Translations under genes and position numbers: made by a program
The notes under the pieces: model-generated
What the model saw: the letters and a program-made list of their open reading frames with translations, nothing else
Database searches by the model: none
Told to the model about the DNA's origin: nothing
NCBI GenBank assembly: GCA_965227905.1
Contig: OZ245780.1
Coordinates: 3,968,001 to 4,032,000 of the forward strand
Source: CBDDHT01 sp965227905
Lineage (GTDB): Bacteria; Pseudomonadota; Alphaproteobacteria; Rhizobiales; Methyloligellaceae
DNA: 64,000 bases
Direction: 5' to 3'
In this document: positions 25,516 to 36,000 of the stretch, one piece after another
Numbering within the stretch: the first letter of the stretch is position 1
Layout: the number at the start of each line of letters is the position of its first letter

Positions 25516-26553
25516 TCAGACAGGGGCCGAGGAACCACGGCGTCGGGCGGAGAATATGTCCAGCAGCATTTGCTTACGTCTACGCGCGAATTCCATGAAG
25601 CCGTCCGGCATGTACAGAACGATCAGCATGATGCCAAGGCCAAAAGCGCCGAGGTGATAGTCGAGGAATTCGCTCCAAAGGATCGTCGATGCGTACTCCA
25701 CAAAAAAGGCGGCGACGACGGAACCGAAAATGGTGGCGGCGCCGCCCAGAAGGAAAATGACAAAGCTCTTGACGGCGATAAGCATATCGAACGCCCCTGG
25801 GGGGTCGACATAGCTGAACCAGTAGGCGTAGACGCCCCCGATGAAGCCCGTCAAAGCGGCGCTGATGGCCCAGGCGACCGATTTGACCGCCGTCGTCCGC
25901 ACGCCCATTCCCTCCGCCTTGACCTCGTCATTGGCGATGGCAAGCGCCGCGCGGCCAAGTCGGCTTAGTTTGAACCAAGCCCCGACCAGGACGCTCGCTA
26001 CCATCGCAGCAAGTAGAAGATAGTAGAACACATTCGCCGCCACGGCCACGTCCCAGGGCGGAAGCGGCAGCGACATGCCCATGCCTCCGCCCGTCAAATC
26101 CGAGACATTGCTGACGACCGCTTTGACGGTCTCGTTCAGCCCGACGGTGGCGATGGCAAAATAATGACCGCGCAGCCGCAGAAGGGCTGGACCGACCGCG
26201 AGTGCGGTCAACGTTGGAATGATGACAGCGGCGATGAGGCCGGTGGAAAAACTCCCCCCCAACTTCACCATGACGATCGCCGTGCTGTATGAACCTAGAC
26301 CGAAAAAGACCACGTTGCCGAAAGCCGGGTAGCCAGTGAATCCCGCGATTAGGTTGATGGCCTGAGCCAGCACCGCATACATAAAGATCACCGAAAGCAC
26401 GCGCATGCCGTAAAGGTTGACGAAAGACGGGGCAACCAGCAGTAGCGCCAGCGAAAGTGCAACCACCGCTGCCGTGATCAGCCGTGTCCATCGTGTGCGC
26501 CGCACTGTCACCGCGGTCGTGGATCGATCCGGTTCAGGCACGGGAGGTGGCAT
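25516..26553 (-). CDS. livM: ABC transporter permease LivM
   Basis: This inner-membrane permease of about 345 residues has roughly ten hydrophobic segments. LivM-family marks are YPAFGNVVFFGLGSY (near residue 75) and the cytoplasmic loop GRAALAIANDEVKAEGMG, which contacts the ATPase. The ATG at 26553 overlaps the end of livH by 20 bp, so translation is coupled. A TTG at 26589 in the same frame is less likely. Confidence 0.92.
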   Translation of the reverse strand: MPPPVPEPDRSTTAVTVRRTRWTRLITAAVVALSLALLLVAPSFVNLYGMRVLSVIFMYAVLAQAINLIAGFTGYPAFGNVVFFGLGSYSTAIVMVKLGGSFSTGLIAAVIIPTLTALAVGPALLRLRGHYFAIATVGLNETVKAVVSNVSDLTGGGMGMSLPLPPWDVAVAANVFYYLLLAAMVASVLVGAWFKLSRLGRAALAIANDEVKAEGMGVRTTAVKSVAWAISAALTGFIGGVYAYWFSYVDPPGAFDMLIAVKSFVIFLLGGAATIFGSVVAAFFVEYASTILWSEFLDYHLGAFGLGIMLIVLYMPDGFMEFARRRKQMLLDIFSARRRGSSAPV

Positions 26554-27412
26554 ATGACTTCTTGCCCAGAAATCCTGTTGGACGGACAATCAGGACTAGC
26601 ACCAGCAATCCGAAGCTGACCGCGTCCCTGTAACCCGGATTCCCGAACGCAGAGACGAGGTTCTCTGCCACGCCGAGAAACACGCCTGCGATAACCACGC
26701 CGAAAACATTTCCAAGCCCGCCCAGGATGACGATTGCAAAGGACTTCAGCGTCAAAGGGTCCCCGATCAGCGGCGAAAAGGAATAAACTACGGCGACGAG
26801 CGAACCGGCGGCGCCGGCCATAGCTGCCCCTAACGCGAATGTGACCGCGTAGACCCGGCCAGTGTTGATCCCGAGCACATGCGCCGCATCACGGTTCTGG
26901 GCCGTGGCCCTGATGGCGCGACCCGTGCGCGACCATTTGAGATAAAGATGCAGGCAGTACGTCAGCGCGAGGGCCAGAATAAAGACGATGATTCGCGAAT
27001 AGGCCAGCCGCACGCCGCCAATGTCGAGGGCCGCACCGCTGTACCAGGTCGTGATTGAGCGCACGTCCGCCGAGAACAGCGCGATGCTGAAATTGATAAG
27101 AATCATATTCAAGCCGAAGGTGACAATCAGCGTCAGGAATGCGGACTTAATCATCACCAGATTCATTACGTGTCGTTGCAGCACATAACCGAATAAGAAC
27201 AGCGTACCGGCAGAAAACGGGATGGTTAGGATCGGGTCAATCCCGAATTGCGAATGAAGGGCGAAGGTGATGTAGGCACCGAGGACGATCAGGCTGCCAT
27301 GAGCGAGATTGATGATGTTCATCACGCCCCATATGACGGAAAAGCCGATAGCCATGCAGGCGTAGAGACCACCGAGAAGCAGCCCGTTCAAGATGACTTG
27401 GACCAACAGCAT
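26534..27412 (-). CDS. livH: ABC transporter permease LivH
   Basis: This 292-residue inner-membrane permease is the LivM partner. It has about eight helices, the family N-terminus LLLGGLYACMAIGFSVIWGVMN and the EAA-like loop GRAIRATAQNRDAAHVLGIN (near residue 160). It begins at an ATG about 110 bp after the livK stop, beyond the hairpin at 27490-27515. It overlaps livM by 20 bp at its 3' end. Confidence 0.93.
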   Translation of the reverse strand: MLLVQVILNGLLLGGLYACMAIGFSVIWGVMNIINLAHGSLIVLGAYITFALHSQFGIDPILTIPFSAGTLFLFGYVLQRHVMNLVMIKSAFLTLIVTFGLNMILINFSIALFSADVRSITTWYSGAALDIGGVRLAYSRIIVFILALALTYCLHLYLKWSRTGRAIRATAQNRDAAHVLGINTGRVYAVTFALGAAMAGAAGSLVAVVYSFSPLIGDPLTLKSFAIVILGGLGNVFGVVIAGVFLGVAENLVSAFGNPGYRDAVSFGLLVLVLIVRPTGFLGKKSYATSRA

Positions 27413-27489
27413 AGACCTAATCGCCCACCTCGGGTATTGCCGCGAATTGACCGGCCCCGGAACCGGGCGTCAGCCTAGAAGTGATAGTT

Positions 27490-27515
27490 AGGGCCGCTCC
27501 CGAAGGAGGGGCCCT
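27490..27515 (-). terminator. Hairpin between livK and livH
   Basis: AGGGCCGCTCC and GGAGGGGCCCT pair across a CGAA tetraloop with one mismatch, directly after the livK stop. It has no U-tract, so it more likely protects or attenuates than fully terminates. Confidence 0.6.
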
Positions 27516-27523
27516 GTCTTCCA

Positions 27524-28768
27524 TTAGTAAGGCTTGGGATAGACAAGTTTGCCCTCTGCGACGGAAGAGGGGAATACGACCTTGTGTTTGCCGTCCTGCA
27601 GCTGCACTACGGCCATGCCCTTGCCGATATTCTTTCCCTGGGAATCAAATTTCACGGGGCCATAGAATGTCTGGATGTCGAGCTTGGCGATCTCGTCACG
27701 GACCTTCTGCGGATCGGTCGTCCCGGCCCGGCTCAGCGCATGGTAATAGACCATCACTGCCGCTGAAGACTGCGGCGGATGATAGTCAGGCTCGTAGCCC
27801 TTCTCTTGCTTGAACAGCCGCGCATACTCCTCCGCGCTCCAGCCCAGCACCTCATCCTTCCATGTCATGCTCTTGGCCCACTGGACTGGCTCGACCATGT
27901 AATTGGCGTCGTTCTTGAGGGCCTCCATGAAACCGGGCACCGTTGGGCCCAGCAGAAAGCCGAAGAGCTTCGGCTTCACGCCTGCTTCCTTGGCCTGCTT
28001 GGAAAGAAGAATCATGTCGTTGATGTAACCGGCGGCCAGCAGTATGTCGGGATTCTTGACCTTGACCTGGGCCAGCATCGACGAAAGATCGGTGGTCCCG
28101 CTCGGGTAGATCTCGTGATAGAGCACCTGGATACCGAGCTCCTTGGCAAGCGCCGCCGCGCCGTCCGCACCCAGTTTCGGGAACAGGGAATTTTCGGCGA
28201 TCAGGGCGATCGATTTCGGAGGTTCCGGTAACTGCTTGGCCATTTGCAAAATATTGCCGAAATACTGGTCGACCGTGTTCAGGGTCGCGAACAGATATTT
28301 GTAACCCCGGTCGAAAATTGTCGTGGCGGCGCCATGAGCCTCGACCATCGGAACCTTATGCTTTTCGGCGACTGAGCTTGCCGGGAATGTTACGCCGCTC
28401 GAATAGGGGCCGAGCAGCAGCTTGATGCCATCTTGCACGATTAGCTTCTCGACGAGCTTCACAGCCGTCTTGGCATCGCTCTCGTCGTCGTAATACTTAA
28501 TCTCGACCTTGTATTTCTTCCCGCCGACCGGGATGCCACCGCGCTTGTTGATGTGATCGACTATGAAATCGTAGCCGTCCTTCACATTCTTGCCGTGGGT
28601 TGCCAATTTGCCGGTGAGTGACAGGGCCGCGCCAAGTCGGATCTTGTTCTCCGCACTCGCGGGCACCACGCAGAGTACCCAGACCAGGGCAGCGAGGACA
28701 GTCGGGCATACCCAGTTTCGAACCGACATGATCGATCCAGATATTCTTATTGATCCAATAGCGGTCAT
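27524..28768 (-). CDS. livK: Branched-chain amino acid-type ABC transporter substrate-binding protein LivK
   Basis: This is the periplasmic type I binding protein of the importer, about 414 residues. The ATG at 28768 is chosen because AGAGGAGG lies 6 bp upstream; the hydrophobic core of the signal peptide (VLAALVWVLCVV) ends at ASA-ENK near residue 39. The mature protein shows family features: IRLGAALSLTGKLATHGK, then NKRGGIPVGGKKYKVEI and LLLGPYSSGVT. The ligand-binding residues do not allow me to name the solute. It is the first gene of the livKHM unit. Confidence 0.92.
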   Translation of the reverse strand: MTAIGSIRISGSIMSVRNWVCPTVLAALVWVLCVVPASAENKIRLGAALSLTGKLATHGKNVKDGYDFIVDHINKRGGIPVGGKKYKVEIKYYDDESDAKTAVKLVEKLIVQDGIKLLLGPYSSGVTFPASSVAEKHKVPMVEAHGAATTIFDRGYKYLFATLNTVDQYFGNILQMAKQLPEPPKSIALIAENSLFPKLGADGAAALAKELGIQVLYHEIYPSGTTDLSSMLAQVKVKNPDILLAAGYINDMILLSKQAKEAGVKPKLFGFLLGPTVPGFMEALKNDANYMVEPVQWAKSMTWKDEVLGWSAEEYARLFKQEKGYEPDYHPPQSSAAVMVYYHALSRAGTTDPQKVRDEIAKLDIQTFYGPVKFDSQGKNIGKGMAVVQLQDGKHKVVFPSSVAEGKLVYPKPY

Positions 28769-29142
28769 AACGCCTCCTCTAATGATCGCACTCTATTCAA
28801 CCACCCATTGCGCTCGGCGAGCGCAGCATGCACTCAGAGGCGCCGGTCAGCGGCCTAACCTTAGCTTCCGATAAAAAGGCCCTGCTATCAATCTATAATT
28901 GCTGTCGAAAAAATTGTGGGCCCAACCGAAATTTGTGTGCGTGATAAAGATGCTGCCACGAACGAACCAAATGCATTGCAACGGTATTGGTTCTTGAGAC
29001 TCAGAACCCAATCAAAGCGGAAGGGACGAACCGTCAAACGCGGATTGGCCATGGAGTTGCCGGCCGACCCCAATTTTCGGAAAGATTATCTTGGTATTTA
29101 ACCGGTTAGACTGCGGGACCGCGAATCGAGAGACCGCAAACC
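28769..29142. other. Divergent intergenic region, livK versus the acyl-CoA synthetase relic
   Basis: About 370 bp with no gene. The stretch near 28870-28990 is more AT-rich and should hold promoters for both sides. Confidence 0.5.
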
Positions 29143-30908
29143 ATGGACCATTCACATCGTCCCGAGTGTATCGCCATTGCCGGCACAGGCAGCACCGTCC
29201 GCGATTCCATCGTCGAACGGCTCATAACCGACTTTCCGGGGCGAATTGTGCCCATCGACCCGAGCAGGTCGGAGATCTGTGGCCTTGCGACCGTGCCCAG
29301 TCCCGCAGCCTTGACCACCTCCGTAGACCTGCTGATTTCAGTTCTGCCCAACGAGAATTTGCTGCCACTGGTGGAAGATTGTGCCCCGAAACAGGTAAGA
29401 TATCTGCTTCCGCTTGGTATCGGGAATGACGAGGAAGAGGCGACTGTGTGGGAGAACCGACCGGCCATCGAGGCGGCAGCGCGAGAGCGGGGCATCCAGG
29501 TGATCGATCCGGCACTTCGCAGCCTCAAGCGTGGGACCATGGACGGCTTGTTCGCTCCGAAGAGCATTGCGCTAGCGGGGGCCAGCAATTCAGACGGCAA
29601 GATCGGCAATCTGATCATGCAACGATTGCTGGCGGACTACAGCGGCGATCTCTATCCCATCCATCCGCGCGAGGCGCAAATTCTCGGAGTAGACACCGTT
29701 TCCACCCCGAGTGCCCTGCCCGGTCCGGTCGATCTCCTCATTGCGTTGCTGCCCGGCGAGCGGCTGCTGTCGATGGTTGAAGATTGCGTGCCCGGAAGCG
29801 TGAAATATCTCCTGGCCATTCCGAGCGGTTTCGGCGAGGTGCCAGGGCAGGGCCGCCGGGATCAGGAGGCCATCGTGGAGGCCGCGCGTGCGCGAGGCAT
29901 GCGCGTCGTCGGGCCAAATTGCATGGTCTTGTCAATGCCACGATCGGTCTCAACGCGTCGCTTGTGCCAGATATGCCGGCAGGTGGGCAGGGACTCTCTT
30001 TACTCACACAAAGCGGCGGCTTCGGCATCGCAACGACCCTCTATGCCTTGGATCACCAGCTGCCGATCGCCAAGATTTGTGATCTCGGAAATACGTCAGA
30101 CGTGCAGGCTTGCGAGGTCATGCGCTATCTCGAAGACGACGCGGATACGCAAGTGGCAGGCCTGTTGCTCGAGAATGTCGGTGAGCGGGCGGCATTTCTC
30201 TCAAGCCTTTCCAGCCTCGCGGAGAAAAAGCCCACGGTGGTCAACTTTCTTGGCCGGACGGAGGCCGGTCGGCGAGCGTCCGAAGCCCATTTGGGCATGA
30301 CGCCGCACGACGGTCCGATGGCGGAGGTCAAGCAATCGCGCGCGATATTTGCTGAGACGGGGCGCGATCTGCATAATATTTCGAAGGCACTTTGCTGGCA
30401 GCCCCTGCCGCGCGGAAACGGTTTGGCCGTGTTGACGGGCACAGGCGGTGTTGGTGCGGAGATTGCCGATCTCGCTACCGAGAACGGCCTCACTGTTCCG
30501 CCGCTCTCCGATGCCACGCGAGAGGGGCTGGCAGCTTTTGTGCCGCCTTATGCGGGACTGGGCAACCCAGTGGATTTGACACCGATTTGGCGGCAATACC
30601 CGGACGTGTATCCAGCCGTCCTTCGTCTTATTATCGCCGATGAGAATATCGATCAGGTGATTGTTACGATCACGGATGTTGCCACCGGGGTGGACCCCCT
30701 GGCGCCGGCGATGACGGCGCTGATGCAGGATCCGGATATCCGGAACGCCAGCAAACCCATATACGTATTCTGGGGCTCGCGAGACGATATGTTGGCCAAT
30801 ATGAAGATACTGGAGAGTGCACGCCTACCTTGCTATCGGACGACGCTGGAGGTTGTTCGAGCGGTCGCGGCGATTACCAACTATGCTGGCCGACAAGAGA
30901 CGGACTAG
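29143..30908 (+). pseudogene. NDP-forming acyl-CoA synthetase alpha-type gene, broken by a single-base frameshift
   Basis: Without the lesion the product would have about 588 residues: two tandem CoA-binding Rossmann domains (about 1-130 and 135-265), then the succinyl-CoA ligase-like CoA-ligase domain. The frame breaks after GPNCM at 29925. The family sequence GPNCMGLVNA needs one more G, after which the +1 frame continues perfectly (GLVNATIGLNASL) to 30908. The expected phosphohistidine is present in RRASEAHLGM. There is no ATP-grasp domain, so a beta partner would be required. A sequencing error in the G run cannot be excluded. Such enzymes make an acyl-CoA from an acid, ATP and CoA, or run in reverse. 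Confidence 0.8.
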
Positions 30909-31873
30909 GAGCGAAATTCAAGCGATGGCCTTGGCGGATCGCTGAACGAAGAAGTGCGGGAGCGCTTCAATCGGGGGTATGAGCGTCAGCATTCCCGCTA
31001 CACAGAGAGTCTAGGTCGAATATCTCGACTGGGGGATAGTACTCCTTCACGATCGCAAGGTTGCATCTTCAAGGGTGAACCAAAAGATTTCCACGACTTT
31101 GACCAGCCTGCAATGATTGGTCCAGTTCCCATGTTCTCACATCGCTCACCTCTGGTCCAAGGGCGGCGCTGTGAACCACAAGAGTTTGTGTTAGTAGGAT
31201 CGGTTATCAATCAATTCTATTTTAGTGTTGGACGCCCCTCGCCAAATTGCTCTTCTCTGAATGAGTAGGTGAGCACCAGGCTTGGCCCTAACGGTTTTTC
31301 TGAGAAGTGCTGTGCCAGGATCAGCGAAGCGTTGACCACCCTAAGGTACTCTCTAGCAACCGACAGCATGTCATTTTTCATATCTGAAGCGGTCAGGTCG
31401 GGAAAAAATTGTACGAGCCAGACTGAAGAATCAGTCTCCGTCGAAGCAATCGGCCTCGTCGTACAGCTTCTCAAAGATTTCATTTATCCGACTTGCAGTA
31501 TCGGGTGGCATACTCGGCAAATTCCCAACTTGGATACGCTCACTCTCCCTACGCGTCTGCTCGGAGATTGATCATTCGAACTGTTTCGTGGGTCGGCTAA
31601 GGGGTGTTGAACGTGGCAATCTGGCATTCCTGCGATGTCCGGAGTTGGCACATTTTCCCCGTGCCACAGTCACCTCGCAAATGGCTTATATCGAATGGTA
31701 ACCGGTCGTCATCCGACTTGGGTCATCCAACGCGCAATGATGGGTACACAGCCTCAATATGCGACCTCATTACACCCGTGAATACGAGGAACAACTTCAA
31801 TGCTGCTGATCAGGCCGACTAAACGCAACCCGGCTCCAGGGTTGCGGGTGAGATCCGCCCCCTACCCGATCAC
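30909..31873. other. Gene-poor stretch downstream of the synthetase relic
   Basis: Nearly 1 kb without a confident gene. The only protein-like signal is the possible frameshifted reading at 31217-31570 on the minus strand. No tRNA, IS end or repeat is evident. Confidence 0.5.
31217..31570 (-). pseudogene. Possible small frameshifted gene
   Basis: Two overlapping minus-strand frames join into a protein-like sequence if one base is shifted near 31440. The first reads ASRINEIFEKLYDEADCFDG and the second DSSVWLVQFFPDLTASDM, continuing to a stop at 31217. The second frame alone gives 88 codons from an ATG at 31483. I do not recognise the family. It may be a relic or chance. Confidence 0.25.
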
Positions 31874-32191
31874 CTAATTCATCTGCTGGCGCAGGCTGTA
31901 GCGTTCACCATCGAAGTCGCCGAACAGTTCATCAGTGAGCGGATGCACGATGGGACATGGCGTATCGACAGGCTCCATATTCTGCTCTGCCACATAGGTG
32001 GTGTGTGCTTCACCATTCACCAGGACATGGTACCAGGGTTTGTCCTTGGGCGGCCGCGATCGTGCGACATGCTCATACCACTCCTCCGTTCCGGCAAAGA
32101 CCGGGTCGATATCGAAGATCACGCCGACATAGTCGAACTTGCGATGCTGAATGATCTGGCCAATTTGGAACTTGGCTTCATATGCCGCCAT
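31874..32191 (-). CDS. hspQ: Heat shock protein HspQ (YccV-like)
   Basis: This cytosolic protein of 105 residues is the hemimethylated-DNA-binding/HspQ family protein. In E. coli HspQ adjusts Lon protease specificity and DnaA turnover. Family marks are KFQIGQIIQHRKFDYVGVIFDIDP, then EWYEHVA, KPWYHVLV and TYVAEQNMEP. The ATG at 32191 gives the normal size; the frame is open upstream to 32320 without family support. A near-identical fragment of its middle is at 9513-9581. It is divergent from the GFA gene. Confidence 0.92.
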   Translation of the reverse strand: MAAYEAKFQIGQIIQHRKFDYVGVIFDIDPVFAGTEEWYEHVARSRPPKDKPWYHVLVNGEAHTTYVAEQNMEPVDTPCPIVHPLTDELFGDFDGERYSLRQQMN

Positions 32192-32318
32192 GGAAGCACC
32201 ATCTCTTTTCAACGCGTCGCCCCCGACAGAACTACCTAAGCGCATTTGCGAGTGGCAACAAGGCGAAACGCGTCGCTTCCCTAATGTACCGAGAAACAGC
32301 CGATGAGAGGTCGCCCGC

Positions 32319-32780
32319 ATGACAATCGAGACACTGGCCGGCGGATGCCAATGCGGCTCTGTGCGCTACACGATCAAGGCGCAGACCGTCGCCGTCTATG
32401 CCTGCCATTGCCTCGAGTGCCAGAAGCAGTCGGCCTCGGCATGCGCGCTCTCGATACCGCTTAGTCTCGATGCTTTCGAAATTGCAGGGCCACTCAGATC
32501 CTATGGACGACCGACGGATAGTGGCACGACGACCAACTGCTGGTTCTGCGAAAACTGCGGGACGCGTGTCTATCACCAGTCCGCGCGCTCTTTACGGTTC
32601 ATCACGTTGAAAGGCGGAACACTCGACGATACCGGCAGCCTTGCACCGGTGGCTCATCTGTGGACCAGTCGCAAGCAATCCTGGGTCATTCTTCCGCCCG
32701 ACGTGCCTGCCTTCGAAACGCAGCCAGCCGATCTGACAGCATGGCGGAAAACGCTTGTCGGGGCCCAATCAGATCCGTGA
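32319..32780 (+). CDS. GFA (CENP-V/Gfa fold) zinc-binding protein
   Basis: This 153-residue protein belongs to the glutathione-dependent formaldehyde-activating (GFA) fold family. Zinc cysteines are visible in GGCQCGSVRY (residues 8-17), CHCLECQK (near 28-35) and FCENCGTRVY (near 79-88). Many members are not formaldehyde enzymes, so the reaction is unassigned. GAGAGG lies upstream of the ATG. It is divergent from hspQ. Confidence 0.85.
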   Translation: MTIETLAGGCQCGSVRYTIKAQTVAVYACHCLECQKQSASACALSIPLSLDAFEIAGPLRSYGRPTDSGTTTNCWFCENCGTRVYHQSARSLRFITLKGGTLDDTGSLAPVAHLWTSRKQSWVILPPDVPAFETQPADLTAWRKTLVGAQSDP

Positions 32781-33089
32781 CATCCAACCGGACTCGAAAC
32801 CGCCAAAATTCAAGATATTGCGGGGTTTGGTGATGGTCGCCGGCCGCGCCAATCTTGCCTGAGGGATGCAGGGATCAGCACCTACGCGGACTAAAGGCCA
32901 CTACCGGACACGGACACTGACAAGCCAATCGGCCGAAGCCTTAAACTCGTGACAATTTACGCGTTACCGGCCAGTACGTTTCCCCCGGACCAAACCCACC
33001 GTCAAAGGTGCGTCCAGGAGGAGGTTTGTGACCAGCGACCACCGATTCGATATATAGCAGATTTTTTGCACAAGGTAGAGTCGCGATGA
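32781..33089. other. Intergenic region between convergent GFA and CHAT genes
   Basis: About 310 bp. No gene, hairpin with U-tract or repeat stands out. Confidence 0.5.
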
Positions 33090-36000
33090 TCATCGCGAGG
33101 CGGTCTGATGGCTCGGTGGGCCAACGATAATGTAGGCCCCCCAAGATGCCGGATGCGCGTTCAAAGCCGACCCTTTTTCATCGATCAGTTTGAGAACGGA
33201 TTGGCGCAAGGCCTCGGCCCAACTCACTTTGTCGGGCCCCTTCTTGGCAGCGATCATTCCGGTTGTGATCTCGACCGCCGGCTCAGAGGGTATCGCCCAA
33301 TGGGTCACCATGAGGCGCCGTGCGCCGGCGTAGAAAAAGGCCTTTGCGAGACCCGACAACCCCTCAGCTCCCGGACGACCATCGCTGGCCGCCGTATTGC
33401 AGGCCGAGAGGATGACAAGATCGGCATTCAGTTTCAATTGCGCGATCTCGCTGGCAGACAACAAACCGTCATTGCCGCCGACCGCTTTTTTCGGCGTCGC
33501 CAGCAGGAGCCCCGGTTCTGCGAAGTTTTCCAACTCACCTGCGATCAATCCATGCGTTGCAAACGCAATGACCTGGTACTGCTCGAGGTTGCGGCGGCGC
33601 AGTTCGGCCTCATTGGCAGCATGACCCAGGAGCAGGTCGGAGGCCGTGTCGGCCCCCAAGAGGCTCGCAATCGCCTTGATCTCGAACTCAGTCTCGGGCA
33701 GCGGAGGCACTTTGACCGTCGCGCTTCTTCCACCCGCCAGATTGGCGAGGCGAATGGTTTGCAAGTTTCTCGTGGAGGAAGTGTCTTCGCTAACCTCTGC
33801 GAACACGGGATTACCGACGCCGAAGAACGGTCGCTGCGTAGCCTCTACCGTCTGTCGATTGCCGCGAAGAATCTTGAGCGCAGCAACTGAAGGCAATGTA
33901 CTCACTGCCATCTTGCGAATGAGCCAGTCAGGACGCTCTTTTCTGATCTCTTCAATGGGCAGGCGGGCCTGGTCGGGCGCCTCAGTCACCAGGACACCGA
34001 GCGGCAGTCCGTCCAGGGACCCGTTGGGCACAAAATACAAATGACGGGCCGACGCCAGCTCGGCTTCGAACGGACCGAGGATTGTCGTGTAGAGTTCATG
34101 TGCAGCGCTGAGATCGACATCCGACAGATTGGTCGGATCGAGATTTTGCCGCAGTGCGGCCACCTTCTCCCTCAGTTGGTCCGGGGAGATATCGAGTTTC
34201 GCAAAGCGTGTGCCCTTGCTGGACACCCACCACGCATAGACACTCTCCGACCCAATGTAGGCCGAAAGCAGCGCTTCTTCGTTCGACATCAATTCACGGA
34301 CGTCATCGAGCCGGGCGATCTGCAGGCGGGCATGCGCGAAATAGTCAGGATCGGCTTTCGTGAGTTTGTTTCCGATAGCCTGAACGCGTGCTTCCTGACG
34401 CTCTATTCGCTTGAGCAGCGGCGCAGCTGCATCGCTTTGCTGATCAGCCAAGGTCTTGTAGAGCCGCGCCAGGGAACGCCGGCCGTCCTGATGCTGGCGA
34501 ATGAGGCTGGCGATGGATTTGTTGCGCGCCTTCAATCGGCTTGCCAATCGGCCGACCGTCGCCCCTGTTTGCGTCGCCTGAAGATACTGCCCAGCGAAAA
34601 AGCTCTCGGCCAAACGAGACGCGTCCATCGAGTTGTCATCTTGCGACACGAGCGCCAGGTGCGTCTGCATGAGACCGCGAAGTCGATTGGCCCAGCTGAC
34701 GACAGCGTCATCCTGAAACGAAAGCCCTTTCTCGAACTTTGCACGGACAGCAGAGAGTATGGGCCGTGTTATGTCCGCCGCAGCTTTCAGCTCACCGAGT
34801 TTGAGATTTGTTCGAGCCAATCCGTCGGCAGCCCTGATCCTGGTAATGTCGCTCAGCACTGAGCGTGCGTCACTGTTTGCGTTATAGACGTTGCCGCCGG
34901 CGATCTCGAAATAGGTGCGCGCCAACCTGTATCGCCCCAAAGCTTCGCGCTGCTCGCCTTCGGCAATCGCCATCTCCTGGATTCGATCCAGCTCCGCAAC
35001 GGTCGCGCTTGCACCGCTCCAGTTGATAACAAAGGTGTTCGACAAGTTGTCGTATATTTTGTCCGCTATCTTTATATTACCCGCCTCTTCCGCCATGAGG
35101 CCAAGGAACTCGCAAGTCTCGACCGACACACAGCGATGGTCATTGGGCGAACGCCCTTCGGCTTTCCGAAACCGTTGGATCGTCCGCTCAATGCGTTCGG
35201 CACCCGGTTGCAGACCCTCAAGCACGAAGATCGTCCCGATCTGTGCGAGAACAATATCGACATAGTTGCCGGAACCGATGCGATTCAATCTGTCGTCCGA
35301 AAGTCGTTTCAACAGTTTGGGCAGAAACGGCGCAAACCACGCTCTCTTTTCGTGCCTTGCGAGATTGCGATAGATCGCCTGGATAGCTTCCAACTGCTCT
35401 CTGTTCTCGACCTTCGAGCGATAGCGACCTGGAACAACAGGCCAGAGCGAGTCATTGAAGACCGTTTTGAGAAGCCGCGCGACGCTGGGGCGATCATCAC
35501 GCAACGCGTATATCGCTGCAGCCTCTCCAAACATTTCGGCAGACAGGTTTGGATTGGCGTAGTTGCGCTTGTACCCATAGACATGTGGCCGGTTGCGACC
35601 GAAACAAGCAAGAAACTGATCTGCAGATGACGCTCTGGCGCCAGCCGCTGCAACCTCCGGCGACTCGGACAGGATCTCCTGCATCGCCGTGCGAACCTCA
35701 TAAACTCTGCGCTTTTTGACCGGCGTGGCTGCCAGGCATTCTGTCGCGATCGCCTTATCCAGATTGCCAAATAGCTCCTGTGCTCTGGCACTTGCCGGAG
35801 ACTCCTCGACACCTTGCCGTCCTCGCTCCTTCTGAATGCTTGCCAGAAGATTTCGCAGTTTCTTGTTGTGTTGCTTTGCACGCCGCAAACGCTTCTTTTC
35901 AGCAATCAGTTTCAGCGCTCGATTGGCATAGGCTTCGCTTTGAGCATGATCCCCTGCGTCAAAATAGTTCTGCGCAGACAAAACCAGAATTTCCAAACGC

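Noticed and set aside
29784..30908. Separate 374-codon gene downstream of the synthetase start
   Set aside because: Its first 45 codons are out-of-frame sequence of the same gene. The real continuation begins at the single-base frameshift near 29925.
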